Positions 17,620 to 25,680 of a stretch of DNA of 64,000 bases are shown here, one piece after another (positions within the stretch are counted from its first letter, which is position 1; each line of letters begins with the position of its first letter). The DNA comes from Leptospira hartskeerlii. Its GTDB lineage: Bacteria; Spirochaetota; Leptospiria; Leptospirales; Leptospiraceae. Where the stretch lies: the NCBI RefSeq assembly GCF_002811475.1, contig NZ_NPDL01000001.1, positions 542,398 through 606,397 on the forward strand. Reading direction: 5' to 3'. Made by a program: the position numbers and the translations under genes. The notes beneath the pieces are model-generated. The model made no database searches. It saw only the letters and a list, made by a program, of their open reading frames with translations, and had not been told where the DNA came from.

Positions 17620-19071
17620 TTATCCGAACGACAAGTTGGAGTCGTTCACATTCGCAAAATTGATATCGAGCAGATCCATTAGATAATTCTGATGGAATCT
17701 CCAAGGACGGTTTGCTCCTCTTTGAGGGAATTGGTCTATTGCTCTTTGGATATATCCTGAATTTAGATCGAGTATCGGCTCCTTCTCCATCTTTGCAGGA
17801 TCGCAGATAGGCACACATTGTTTGTAACCTTTTGATTCCATATGATTCAGTAATCTTGCAACATACGTAGAAGTAAGATCCGCTCTCAAGGTCCAAGATG
17901 CATTTGTATAGCCCACACAGAATGCAAAATTAGGGACTCCGCTTAGCATCAATCCTTTGAATGTAAATTGTTTAGAAATATCAATTTCCTCGCCATCTAC
18001 CTTTAGTTGGATCCCACCTATCGCGAGTAATTCCAATCCTGTTGCAGTCACAATAATATCCGCTTCCAATTCTTTTCCGGATCTCAATTTAATGCCTTTA
18101 GAAGTGAAAGTTTCGATATGATCTGTGACTATAGAAGCTTTCCCCTTTGAGATTGCCTTGAAAAGATCGGAGTCAGGAACTAAACAAACCCTTTGGTCCC
18201 AAGGTTGATAATTCGGCTTGAAATGAGTATCTATATCGTAACCTTTAGGAAGAGAAGCTTTCAGTCGAGCCCTGATCAGCCACTTTGCAAAGTTAGGAGA
18301 TCTTTTGCAGATTTGATAAAACCAAATTTGGATCAGAATATTTTTGACCCGAGTGATATGATGAGCCAGCTTCGCAGGTAGAATGAATCTTAAAAAATCT
18401 GCAACTATATCCTTAGAAGGAAGACTAGTAATATAAGTCGGGGACCTTTGCAACATAGTAACATGAGAAGCATCATCCGCCATGGATGGAACTAATGTAA
18501 CCGCGGTTGCACCACTTCCGATCACTACGACTTTTTTGCCTTTATAATCTAAGTTCTCAGGCCAATGTTGCGGATGAATGATCTGACCTTTAAAGTTTTT
18601 TACACCTGGAAAATTCGGAGTGAACCCTCTATCGTAATTATAATAACCGCTGCAGATATACAGAAAGTCCGCGGTGTACGTCCGTTTTTCTTTTTTAGGT
18701 CCTACTTCTACATTGATTGTCCAGAAATTTTCCTTACTTGACCAAGAGGTAGACGTTACTCTATGTTCGAAACGTATATTACGATCTATTCCAAATTCGG
18801 ATGCGGTTTCTCTCACATAGTTTAGGATAGAAGGGCCGTCGGCAATTGCCTTCGCTTCTTTCCAAGGTCGGAAAGAATAACCCAAGGTAAACATATCCGA
18901 ATCGGAACGAATTCCCGGATAACGAAATAAACTCCAGGTCCCACCGATATCTGCTCTACTTTCTAAGATTGTGTATTTTTTGCCTGGGCAAAGTTTTTGG
19001 AGATGATAACCGGCGCTGATCCCTGATAAACCCGCGCCTACAGTGATCACAGCGAAATGTTCTTTGTTCAT
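17620..19071 (-). CDS. Flavin-containing, Baeyer-Villiger-type monooxygenase
   Basis: A protein of about 483 residues with an FAD motif near the start (VGAGLSGISAG), a second nucleotide motif (VIGSGATAVTLVP) and, between them, the Baeyer-Villiger fingerprint FxGxxxHxxxWP seen as FKGQIIHPQHWP. By family it inserts oxygen next to a ketone, or oxidises a soft heteroatom, using NADPH and O2. The frame stays open upstream to an ATG at 19245, which would add 58 residues. I prefer the ATG at 19071 because this family starts just before the FAD loop. Neither start has a strong ribosome site. Likely co-transcribed with the following SDR. Confidence 0.82.
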   Translation of the reverse strand: MNKEHFAVITVGAGLSGISAGYHLQKLCPGKKYTILESRADIGGTWSLFRYPGIRSDSDMFTLGYSFRPWKEAKAIADGPSILNYVRETASEFGIDRNIRFEHRVTSTSWSSKENFWTINVEVGPKKEKRTYTADFLYICSGYYNYDRGFTPNFPGVKNFKGQIIHPQHWPENLDYKGKKVVVIGSGATAVTLVPSMADDASHVTMLQRSPTYITSLPSKDIVADFLRFILPAKLAHHITRVKNILIQIWFYQICKRSPNFAKWLIRARLKASLPKGYDIDTHFKPNYQPWDQRVCLVPDSDLFKAISKGKASIVTDHIETFTSKGIKLRSGKELEADIIVTATGLELLAIGGIQLKVDGEEIDISKQFTFKGLMLSGVPNFAFCVGYTNASWTLRADLTSTYVARLLNHMESKGYKQCVPICDPAKMEKEPILDLNSGYIQRAIDQFPQRGANRPWRFHQNYLMDLLDINFANVNDSNLSFG

Positions 19072-19273
19072 ATAAAGATTTTGTACCAAAACCGAGTAAG
19101 ATTCGACTGATCTTATAATATCGCCCTCAAAAATTCGTTCGGAATGATAAGAATATACTGGATTTTCGAAGTTCCTTGCGAATCGAACTGCCTTCCGGTT
19201 CAGTAGTTTACGTCTCAAAGTAATCCCGAAAAGGCTTGCAACCATTTCAAAATCTAAGATTTGAGAAGGTCAT

Positions 19274-19594
19274 ATGAAGTATTATTCTGTAGCAGAATTG
19301 AATATCACTAGCGCTCGTTGGATCCCAGCCTATGTGCGCAGTGTGACTAAGATGGTGGAAAAATTCGGGGGAAGATATCTTTCCAGGACAACGAATATGG
19401 AGAAGTTGGAAGGGGACAGAAAACTTCCGCAGCTCTTCTTGATCATCGAATGGCCTTCAAAAGAAGCGGTTCAAAACTTTTATAATTCGGAAGAATATAA
19501 ACCCTTTCTGGAAAGTAGACTCAAAGGTTCCAATGGAGAATTCATTTTGGTTCCGGGCGAGGATGTGAATCAGCTTGCAAATGTTCCGGAATGA
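19274..19594 (+). CDS. DUF1330-like small protein
   Basis: A 106-residue soluble protein resembling DUF1330, a ferredoxin-like dimeric alpha/beta-barrel fold. The blocks FGGRYLSRTTN and LFLIIEWPSKEAVQNFYNSEEYKPF are close to the family pattern (GG-Y..., EFP-EAA-FY-SPEY-P). It is transcribed divergently from the monooxygenase gene; the 28-base gap holds if that protein starts at 19245, otherwise the gap is about 200 bases. A stem TGATAA/TTATCA spans its stop codon. Biochemical role unknown. Confidence 0.75.
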   Translation: MKYYSVAELNITSARWIPAYVRSVTKMVEKFGGRYLSRTTNMEKLEGDRKLPQLFLIIEWPSKEAVQNFYNSEEYKPFLESRLKGSNGEFILVPGEDVNQLANVPE

Positions 19595-19651
19595 TAAGTT
19601 TCTTTATCAGGCGGAACATAGGAGAATACTCTTATCTTCTCAGGAAAGTAT

Positions 19652-20035
19652 ATGGCGATCCATGATAAAACAGCTGAACGTGTTCGAAAAGCTCTTACCA
19701 AACAGAAAGAAGTAGAAGAGAAAAAAATGTTCGGTGGCCTTTGTTTTATGGTAAACGGAAAGATGTGCGTTTGTGTCAGGGAAGAGGAACTTATGTTTAG
19801 AATAGATCCCAAAGACTACGAATCCATTTTAGAAAAGAAAAAAGCCAGACCAATGATCCATAATGGAAATCTGATGAAGGGATTTGTATTTGTAAGTATT
19901 GAGGAAGTAAAACCTGAAAAAGAGTTTGGATACTGGATGGAACTTGCCTTGGATTATAACAAAAGTGCTAAGGCCTCTAAAAAAAATACAAAACGAAAGG
20001 TCCCAATTCCTAAAAAAACTACTAAGAAAAAATAA
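19652..20035 (+). CDS. TfoX N-terminal domain-like protein
   Basis: A 127-residue protein. The block KKMFGGLCFMVNGKMCVCVREEELMFRID is typical of the TfoX N-terminal domain, and the second half (PMIHNGNLMKGFVFV, GYWMELALDYNKSAK) also matches. The C-terminal 25 residues are rich in lysine. Stand-alone TfoX_N proteins are common and are not the competence regulator itself, which also needs a C-terminal domain. Function unknown; possible nucleic-acid contact from the basic tail is inference. Confidence 0.75.
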   Translation: MAIHDKTAERVRKALTKQKEVEEKKMFGGLCFMVNGKMCVCVREEELMFRIDPKDYESILEKKKARPMIHNGNLMKGFVFVSIEEVKPEKEFGYWMELALDYNKSAKASKKNTKRKVPIPKKTTKKK

Positions 20036-20136
20036 GCACTAATAAGACTTTTATTCGCTACTTTCTTCGTTTAGAATAGTCTTCTTTCCTAAAAATCGAT
20101 TTACTTCCTTTAAAGGAAACTTCAAAATCGACCGCT

Positions 20137-20832
20137 ATGAAAAAGTTATCAGTACTATTTCTTCTAGGTATAACATGTGTTTTGTTTTCTTGCGGTAAAA
20201 AGGAAGCGGATGCAGGCAAGGGAGTGATTACATTCGTTGTAGGAAACGTAACCTTAGAAAGAGGTTCCGAAAAATCCAAGGCGGAAGTAAGCAAAGAGAT
20301 CCAAAACGGTGACATATTAGTTACGGACGAAGGCGCCACTGCAACGATCGCATTTGGAGAAAATGCTTCTTTGCTTGAGATCCAATCCGGTTCCAGATTC
20401 CGTTTCGATGATATTAAATCGGACAAAAAGTTTTTCCAAGAAAAGGGAAGATCTTGGATACTCTCCAATAAACTTGTAAAAGGTGAAGGCTTAAGTCTAG
20501 GAACTCCAACAACCACTGCCGGTGTTAGAGGAACTAAGTTCTATACTTCAATCGTAGAAGATATGACCTTTATCTGTCATTGCCAAGGAAAGGTGGAACT
20601 GGAAAATAGTTCGGACCATTCTAAGATGATCCCTGAATCGGATTATCTTACAGTTACAAAAGGAACAAAAACAATTGTGATCGATAAAGATGATCTATTA
20701 AAGATAGGAATTCCTTATGTTCACAATCATAGTGAAGTAAGCGATTCTCCTGTCGGAGAAAGAACGAATATGAAGTTAGAGGATTTCCTGAAGATCCAAG
20801 ATCTTGCTAAGAAAAAATTAGCGGGGAAGTGA
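20137..20832 (+). CDS. FecR-domain lipoprotein
   Basis: A 231-residue predicted lipoprotein: basic start, hydrophobic core and lipobox VLFSC at residues 15-19. Residues 30-160 look like a FecR domain (VVGNVTLERG, IQNGDILVTDEGATATIAFGENA, GTPTTTAGVRGTKFY). In Leptospira such proteins are surface or periplasmic and are not tied to iron-dicitrate sensing. The palindrome TTCCTTTAAAGGAA ends 18 bases before the ATG. Its stop abuts that of the convergent TPR gene with no gap. Function unknown. Confidence 0.8.
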   Translation: MKKLSVLFLLGITCVLFSCGKKEADAGKGVITFVVGNVTLERGSEKSKAEVSKEIQNGDILVTDEGATATIAFGENASLLEIQSGSRFRFDDIKSDKKFFQEKGRSWILSNKLVKGEGLSLGTPTTTAGVRGTKFYTSIVEDMTFICHCQGKVELENSSDHSKMIPESDYLTVTKGTKTIVIDKDDLLKIGIPYVHNHSEVSDSPVGERTNMKLEDFLKIQDLAKKKLAGK

Positions 20833-21681
20833 TCACGCTTCGTCTATTTCAACATTCTCTAATGTATCGAAAAAACCGGTCTGCAAAAGTGGACCGAAAT
20901 CCACCATATCCTCCGCGGAAAGTTTAAGACCGTTTTCCATGGAGTAGGCCTGCAGTAGAGAAGCGCAGGCCAAATGGCTTTCATGCAATTGGGCGTGGGC
21001 CCTCGCTTTTACAACGAGTATGTCCGCGTCCGATTCTCCGAAATATTTGATATATAGATCAATAAACTTAAGTGCGTTCTTATGATCCGAAACTTTCAAA
21101 TAACACTGAGCGATCATATCGTAATGTAAAAAAGTTTCTTCTTCGTCCATTCTCATGGCAGTTTTTAAAGAAGCTAACGCGGAGTTATAATCTCCCCTTT
21201 GATAATACAAATATCCAAGCTCGGACCAAATATCTTTTCGTTTGATCCCTCTTCCTCTGGAAAGTTTTTCCTGGGATAATGCTTGTTTCAAAACTTGGAT
21301 CGCTTCGTTGGATCTATCCGTATCTTTTAACAAACTTGCAAGAGTTAGATACAATTCTAACTGATCGGGAAATATCTCGATTGCTGTAGTAAGTATCTTT
21401 TTAGCGGATTTAAAATTATGAACTTTAATCAGATAATTGGCGTAATACAGTCTGCTTTCTGGATGAGAGGAAAAACGGTCCTGCAATTCCTGGAAAAGAT
21501 TCAGAGTTTCTCTGGTATTTCCAATATAATATTGGCACCAGGCCTGACGGTTTTTTATCTTCACGACTGTTTTCGGGTTTTGGGTAAAATTCAGGGATTC
21601 CTTGTATAGGTTGAATGCCTTAGTAAATTCTCTCTGCCTTTCCCTATGGATGGCGCTAATGATCAGTTCCCGAAAACCCAC
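20833..21681 (-). CDS. Tetratricopeptide repeat protein
   Basis: A 282-residue helical repeat protein without a signal peptide. TPR-like units can be followed: FTKAFNLYKESLNF, FSSHPESRLYYANYLIKVHNFKSAKKIL, FPDQLELYLTLASLLKDTDRSNEAIQVL, DIWSELGYLYYQRGDYNSALASLKTAM and FLHYDMIAQCYLKVSDHKNALKFID. It probably serves as a protein-interaction scaffold; no partner is evident. The first start codon is a GTG (21681) with no clear ribosome site, so the N-terminus is uncertain. Confidence 0.82.
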   Translation of the reverse strand: MGFRELIISAIHRERQREFTKAFNLYKESLNFTQNPKTVVKIKNRQAWCQYYIGNTRETLNLFQELQDRFSSHPESRLYYANYLIKVHNFKSAKKILTTAIEIFPDQLELYLTLASLLKDTDRSNEAIQVLKQALSQEKLSRGRGIKRKDIWSELGYLYYQRGDYNSALASLKTAMRMDEEETFLHYDMIAQCYLKVSDHKNALKFIDLYIKYFGESDADILVVKARAHAQLHESHLACASLLQAYSMENGLKLSAEDMVDFGPLLQTGFFDTLENVEIDEA

Positions 21682-21795
21682 GACTGGGACAGGCTAAAAA
21701 AATTCCTAAAATAATCAAGTTTTCCACAGATCAACCGATGATTGAAACGGGGGCAAAGGAAAGAAAAAATCCCCACTTTAATCGAGGTAAAGAAA

Positions 21796-21975
21796 ATGGA
21801 AATCGGTAGCCAAACCAGCCAATCTCTCATGATCGAAAGAATCGCCAATCTGCCTAGAGAAATATTCCAAGCTCAGTCTGATATGAATTCTAAACTTTTG
21901 AAGCTAAACGTAGAGGCTCAATTACAAGCCCAGGCCTCCGAAGGAAAATCCAGACTTCTGGATCTGTACGTTTAA
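21796..21975 (+). CDS. Small conserved-looking protein, 59 residues
   Basis: A 59-residue ORF starting at an ATG with GAGGT eight bases upstream. The protein is polar, probably all helical (LMIERIANLPREIFQAQSDMNSKLLKLNVEAQLQAQ), with no signal peptide. It faintly recalls the YjfB-like putative motility protein family, which has similar length and a helical middle, but I cannot claim homology. It is followed by a double palindrome that could terminate it. Function unknown. Confidence 0.6.
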   Translation: MEIGSQTSQSLMIERIANLPREIFQAQSDMNSKLLKLNVEAQLQAQASEGKSRLLDLYV

Positions 21976-21978
21976 TTA

Positions 21979-22021
21979 GGATGTAGGAATTCTACATATC
22001 GTTGTAGGAGTTCCCACATCC
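21979..22021. repeat. Paired palindromes forming one long imperfect hairpin
   Basis: ATGTAG-GAATT-CTACAT (21981-21997) and TGTAGGAGTTCCCACA (22003-22018) are each near-palindromes. Together GGATGTAGGAATTCTACA pairs with TTGTAGGAGTTCCCACATCC in one long hairpin with a few mismatches. It sits between the convergent small-protein and crotonase genes, so it may act as a terminator in both directions. The unit belongs to the TGTNGGAAYTCCNACA family also seen at 61705 and 63420. Confidence 0.65.
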
Positions 22022-22053
22022 ATGTACTTCAATATCCCCTTGAAAAAAGAATC

Positions 22054-22878
22054 TTAATCTTTATTATATTCCGGTCTTTTTCTTTCGACAAAGGCAGTCT
22101 GTATTTCTCTGAAATCTTTAGAATCCAGAAAGCTGGAATTCCATACTGCGACATAGTTCAAACCTACTGACAAAGGTTTTCCTTCGGAAAAATTCATCAC
22201 TTCCTTAGTTCCTTCTACTACGATTCTGGGATTGGCGGCGATCTCGGAAGCGGTAGCGACCGCACCCTCTAAAAGTTCGTCTTGAGTCTTGAATAATTTG
22301 GAGACCAGTCCCATTCTCAAGGCTTCCTCTCCGTCTATGTCTTTTCCGGTGAAGGCAAGTTCTCTTGTATTTCCTTGTCCTATGATAGAAGGAAGACGAT
22401 TGATGGAACCCATGTCCGCAACGATTGCTACTTTTGCTTCTCTAAGAGAGATGCTTGCATCGTAAGTTGCATAACGAATATCGCAAGCAGAGATGAGGTC
22501 TAGTCCTCCACCGATACAATGTTTTTGGACTGCGGCAACGGAAGGTTTAGGAGAATCGTATACCGCGTTGATCCCTTTCTGCATTCTGAGTATGAGTTCG
22601 TAGAGTTTTTTGCGATCGTCCGCGTATGTCCCTCTCACTATGGGGCCGAATTCTTGGAAGAATGATTCCAGATCCAAACCTGTTGAGAATGATTTTCCTT
22701 TTGCTGCGATTACGAAAGAACGGATTTTACGGTTGGAGTTGATCTCTTCCACTACGTCCGGAAGATCTCTCCAGAAACTCCAGTTCATTGCGTTTCTTTT
22801 GTCGGGACGGTTTAAGAAGACGATAGCTACTCCGTCTTCTCTCTCGACGATTTCAAAGAATTCAAAGTTTGTCTTCAT
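22054..22878 (-). CDS. Crotonase, probable delta(3,5)-delta(2,4)-dienoyl-CoA isomerase
   Basis: A 274-residue enoyl-CoA hydratase/isomerase family protein. The oxyanion-hole stretches are SFSTGLDLES and KHCIGGGLDLISACD. The segment SLREAKVAIVADMGSINRLP matches the ECH1-type block (EVDVGLAADVGTLQRLP) and keeps both its acidic residues, along with the aspartate in ACDIRYA, rather than the two-glutamate pattern of enoyl-CoA hydratase. It would shift double bonds during beta-oxidation of unsaturated fatty acids, the main carbon source of Leptospira. It is not in an obvious operon. Confidence 0.85.
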   Translation of the reverse strand: MKTNFEFFEIVEREDGVAIVFLNRPDKRNAMNWSFWRDLPDVVEEINSNRKIRSFVIAAKGKSFSTGLDLESFFQEFGPIVRGTYADDRKKLYELILRMQKGINAVYDSPKPSVAAVQKHCIGGGLDLISACDIRYATYDASISLREAKVAIVADMGSINRLPSIIGQGNTRELAFTGKDIDGEEALRMGLVSKLFKTQDELLEGAVATASEIAANPRIVVEGTKEVMNFSEGKPLSVGLNYVAVWNSSFLDSKDFREIQTAFVERKRPEYNKD

Positions 22879-22921
22879 CGGGATCAGAGTTATCCGATTC
22901 GGCCGACGAGTAAAACGTTTT

Positions 22922-24295
22922 TTAGGTCTCGTGTTTTGCGGGGAAGCTGAGGGTCGCTTTGCAGCCGTTTTCGTTCTCTAATTTCAATTTTCCCCTTAGA
23001 AGTTTTACAAAGGAATCCACCAAAGAAAGTCCCAAAGAGCCTGAATTGCGTGTCTGAGGCGTCGTGTCTAATAAACCGACGCCGTCGTCTTTGACTTCTA
23101 AGAAATATCGTTCGTCGTTCAAACTAAAGCGGATCAATATAGAGCCACTCTCTCTATCTTTGAACCCGTGTTTGAATGAGTTCGTCAGAAGTTCATTGAT
23201 GATCAACGCGCAGTTCATTCCCATCTCGCTTGGGATCTTAGGAGTTTGGATATCCAATACTAGTTTAAACTTAGAACGATCTACCTTATACACTTCGAAT
23301 AGAAGGTCCGTAAGTTTGCGAACGTATAGGTCAAAACTAATGGAAGATAGATCATGATTTTCATAAAGCACTTCGTGCAGAAGGGCAACTGCCTGTATTC
23401 TATGCTGACTGTCCTTGAAAATATCCAAGGTCTCTTGGTCCTTCAGATTGGAGGCGTTCATGCTTAGCAAAGAAGAAATTACGGTAAGATTGTTTTTGAT
23501 CCTATGATGGATCTCTTTCAAGTAGGACTGGTTTGTATTATCCGACTCTCCCAAACGCAGAACAGTGATTGAACCGCTGGATTTTCCTTCCGTGTTTAAG
23601 ATGGGGGAAATCTGAATAGAAACCGCAGTTTTATTTCCGATCCCATCGATCGTGAATATTCCATTTTTCTCAATTGTTTGGTGAGAAGTCAGTACATCTG
23701 ACAGTGGAAGAGTATACGAAGAAGAGTTCGAATCTTCTAATCTTAAGATCTTCGTTAAGGAAAGCCCGATGGATTCCGCATAGCTTAATCCTGCGATCTT
23801 TTCCGCCACCGGATTACAGAATAATACGAGACCATTCTCGTCGGTGGTGATGATCCCGGACTCCATTTGATTCAAAGTGGATTTTAAGGATTCTTCATTT
23901 TTGCGGTTTCTATGTTCCAGTTCGTTTTTATACAAAGCAACTTCGATGGAAGAACGAAGCTGGTCCGATTCGAACGGTTTGACTATATAACCTAGAGGCT
24001 GGGTCCTTTTTGCCCTGTTCAGGGTGTTCTCGTCCGCATATGCCGTAAGATAAATAACAGGTGTTTGGAATCTGTTCCGTAGGAGTTCCGCAGTTTGGAT
24101 CCCGTCCAGATTACCTTCAATATTGATGTCCATAAGGACTAGATCAGGATGATTTTCCTCCGCCTTTTGAATGGCTTCCTCACCGGAGGATGTGATACCC
24201 ACAAGATCGTAACCTAATTTTTTAAGTTTCTGACCCAAGTTGACCGCGACTATGATCTCATCTTCTACAACTAGGATCTTAGGTTTCGTGAGCAT
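22922..24295 (-). CDS. Hybrid sensor: receiver, PAS, HisKA_2-type histidine kinase
   Basis: A 457-residue cytoplasmic protein. A receiver occupies residues 5-120 (VVEDE, phospho-Asp56 in VLMDINIEG, lysine in VKPFE). A PAS domain follows near 145-260 (GIITTDENGLVLFCNP), then a HisKA_2 dimerisation helix with phospho-accepting histidine in LKEIHHRIKNNL, and an HATPase (INELLTNSFKHGF, KDDGVGL, GSLGLSLV). HisKA_2 kinases often pair with ANTAR or other output proteins, but no partner is adjacent. The input and output are unknown. The ATG at 24295 fits the start of the receiver. Confidence 0.88.
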   Translation of the reverse strand: MLTKPKILVVEDEIIVAVNLGQKLKKLGYDLVGITSSGEEAIQKAEENHPDLVLMDINIEGNLDGIQTAELLRNRFQTPVIYLTAYADENTLNRAKRTQPLGYIVKPFESDQLRSSIEVALYKNELEHRNRKNEESLKSTLNQMESGIITTDENGLVLFCNPVAEKIAGLSYAESIGLSLTKILRLEDSNSSSYTLPLSDVLTSHQTIEKNGIFTIDGIGNKTAVSIQISPILNTEGKSSGSITVLRLGESDNTNQSYLKEIHHRIKNNLTVISSLLSMNASNLKDQETLDIFKDSQHRIQAVALLHEVLYENHDLSSISFDLYVRKLTDLLFEVYKVDRSKFKLVLDIQTPKIPSEMGMNCALIINELLTNSFKHGFKDRESGSILIRFSLNDERYFLEVKDDGVGLLDTTPQTRNSGSLGLSLVDSFVKLLRGKLKLENENGCKATLSFPAKHET

Positions 24296-24582
24296 ACTTC
24301 TAATCTACGAATAAAACCGATTGTTTCAACTATATTAATATAAAATGGTGAATGAAAATATCTGCGGAAATATGCAAAAGAATTTGAAAGCCTTCTTTGC
24401 AAGTAAAATCGAATATAAGCGGGATTTTTGTAAAGACTACTTATAGACCTGTAATTTTTTTTGAAACAACTATCAGTATATAATAACTTCCCTAATCCTT
24501 TCGGACTAAAATCGGAAATATTTTGACATATCGTCTAACGTGAATTGCGGAACAGGTGAATAGTATGCAGATTTAGAAGGAT

Positions 24583-25674
24583 TTAATTTCGGAGAATATA
24601 GTTTTCGTTTCCGTAGGACTTGCGGATGAACAGCCTCTTCTCCGCTCCCAAGCCCAAAAACAATTGGTATAGATCGGTCAAGATCGGACGGGAAGAATAA
24701 TATCCGTGACCTAATGACAATAAAGAGGAGTCGATCGGGTTTACATTGACCACATCCACACCTGGAAATTTGGAACAGGCGCCTAGTCTCCCTGTCTGGT
24801 TGATTTGAGCAGAGGCAAACAATGCGGAGTCTCCGGGAGAACAGTATAATGTGATCCTTTCCGAGGATTTTAATAAACTATCTAAGATGAGTATGAATTC
24901 ACCTGTATCATAATCGGGCGCATTCAATACGAGTTCTTTCAAGAAAGGTTTGTTTCCGGATTCTTTTGAAAGTTCAGAAAGGGAATTTAAAACCACCTGA
25001 TGGCCCATAGAATGTACTAATAGATGGATCTTTTTGTTGGTAGAGACCATTCTTTTCAGGAAATATTTGAAAGAATCCCTGCTACTTCTTGCAGACACCA
25101 AATTTTTTTCGTAAGTGTTTTTCAGGAAGAAGGTCCCTAACATGGAACCGTCTCCTCCCGCAGGCCAAGTATAAAGAGCTACCTTTCCCGGAAATTTTAG
25201 ATCGTATTTGAGTTGAGCTGCTCTTAAAATAGCTTCTTCGAAACTCACGTTAAATCCGTGCACGAATACGATCACTTCTTCAAAAGGATCTTCTTCTATT
25301 CTTTTCCACCAAAGTTTTTCCTGTTCTTCTTTGGTTTTGCCTTGGATACCGACTCTGTGTTCCAGGAATTGAAATGATTTTTCTTTATTTCCCAGACCGA
25401 AGGGTAGGGAACCTATTTCTCTGTCTGCGGGAACATTTACCAAACAGGAGCCCGATTGGGTTCCCATATTTCCGAAATTCAGAAAATAAGAATTAGAACA
25501 AGCGACTTGTGTCCCTGGATTGACCGCTCTGGAAGTATTAAAAAATACTTCGATCCCATGAGTAGAAGAATATTGGGAATTGGTCCTTTTGTCCAGATGT
25601 TCGGAAATAGAAGGTCCGCAGCCTAAGGTAAGAACAAAACTAATGGCAATAAAAAAGAAAGATCGGAACATCAT
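24583..25674 (-). CDS. Alpha/beta hydrolase lipoprotein (DUF900-like)
   Basis: A 363-residue predicted lipoprotein: hydrophobic leader ending in LTLGC, cysteine at residue 19. The mature part has FVHGFNVSFEEAILRAAQL and YTWPAGG, hallmark blocks of DUF900 hydrolases, and the nucleophile motif VHSMGHQV (GxSxG replaced by HSMGH). LNAPDYDTGEF carries a likely acidic residue and LGHGYY the histidine. By family a serine esterase or lipase-like enzyme of unknown substrate. It begins six bases after the LysM/M23 gene stop, so the two probably share a transcript. Confidence 0.78.
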   Translation of the reverse strand: MMFRSFFFIAISFVLTLGCGPSISEHLDKRTNSQYSSTHGIEVFFNTSRAVNPGTQVACSNSYFLNFGNMGTQSGSCLVNVPADREIGSLPFGLGNKEKSFQFLEHRVGIQGKTKEEQEKLWWKRIEEDPFEEVIVFVHGFNVSFEEAILRAAQLKYDLKFPGKVALYTWPAGGDGSMLGTFFLKNTYEKNLVSARSSRDSFKYFLKRMVSTNKKIHLLVHSMGHQVVLNSLSELSKESGNKPFLKELVLNAPDYDTGEFILILDSLLKSSERITLYCSPGDSALFASAQINQTGRLGACSKFPGVDVVNVNPIDSSLLSLGHGYYSSRPILTDLYQLFLGLGAEKRLFIRKSYGNENYILRN

Positions 25675-25680
25675 AAAATC

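Noticed and set aside
21979..22021. CRISPR repeat or phage attachment site
   Set aside because: Only two imperfect palindromes with no regular spacers, no cas genes and no integrase nearby.
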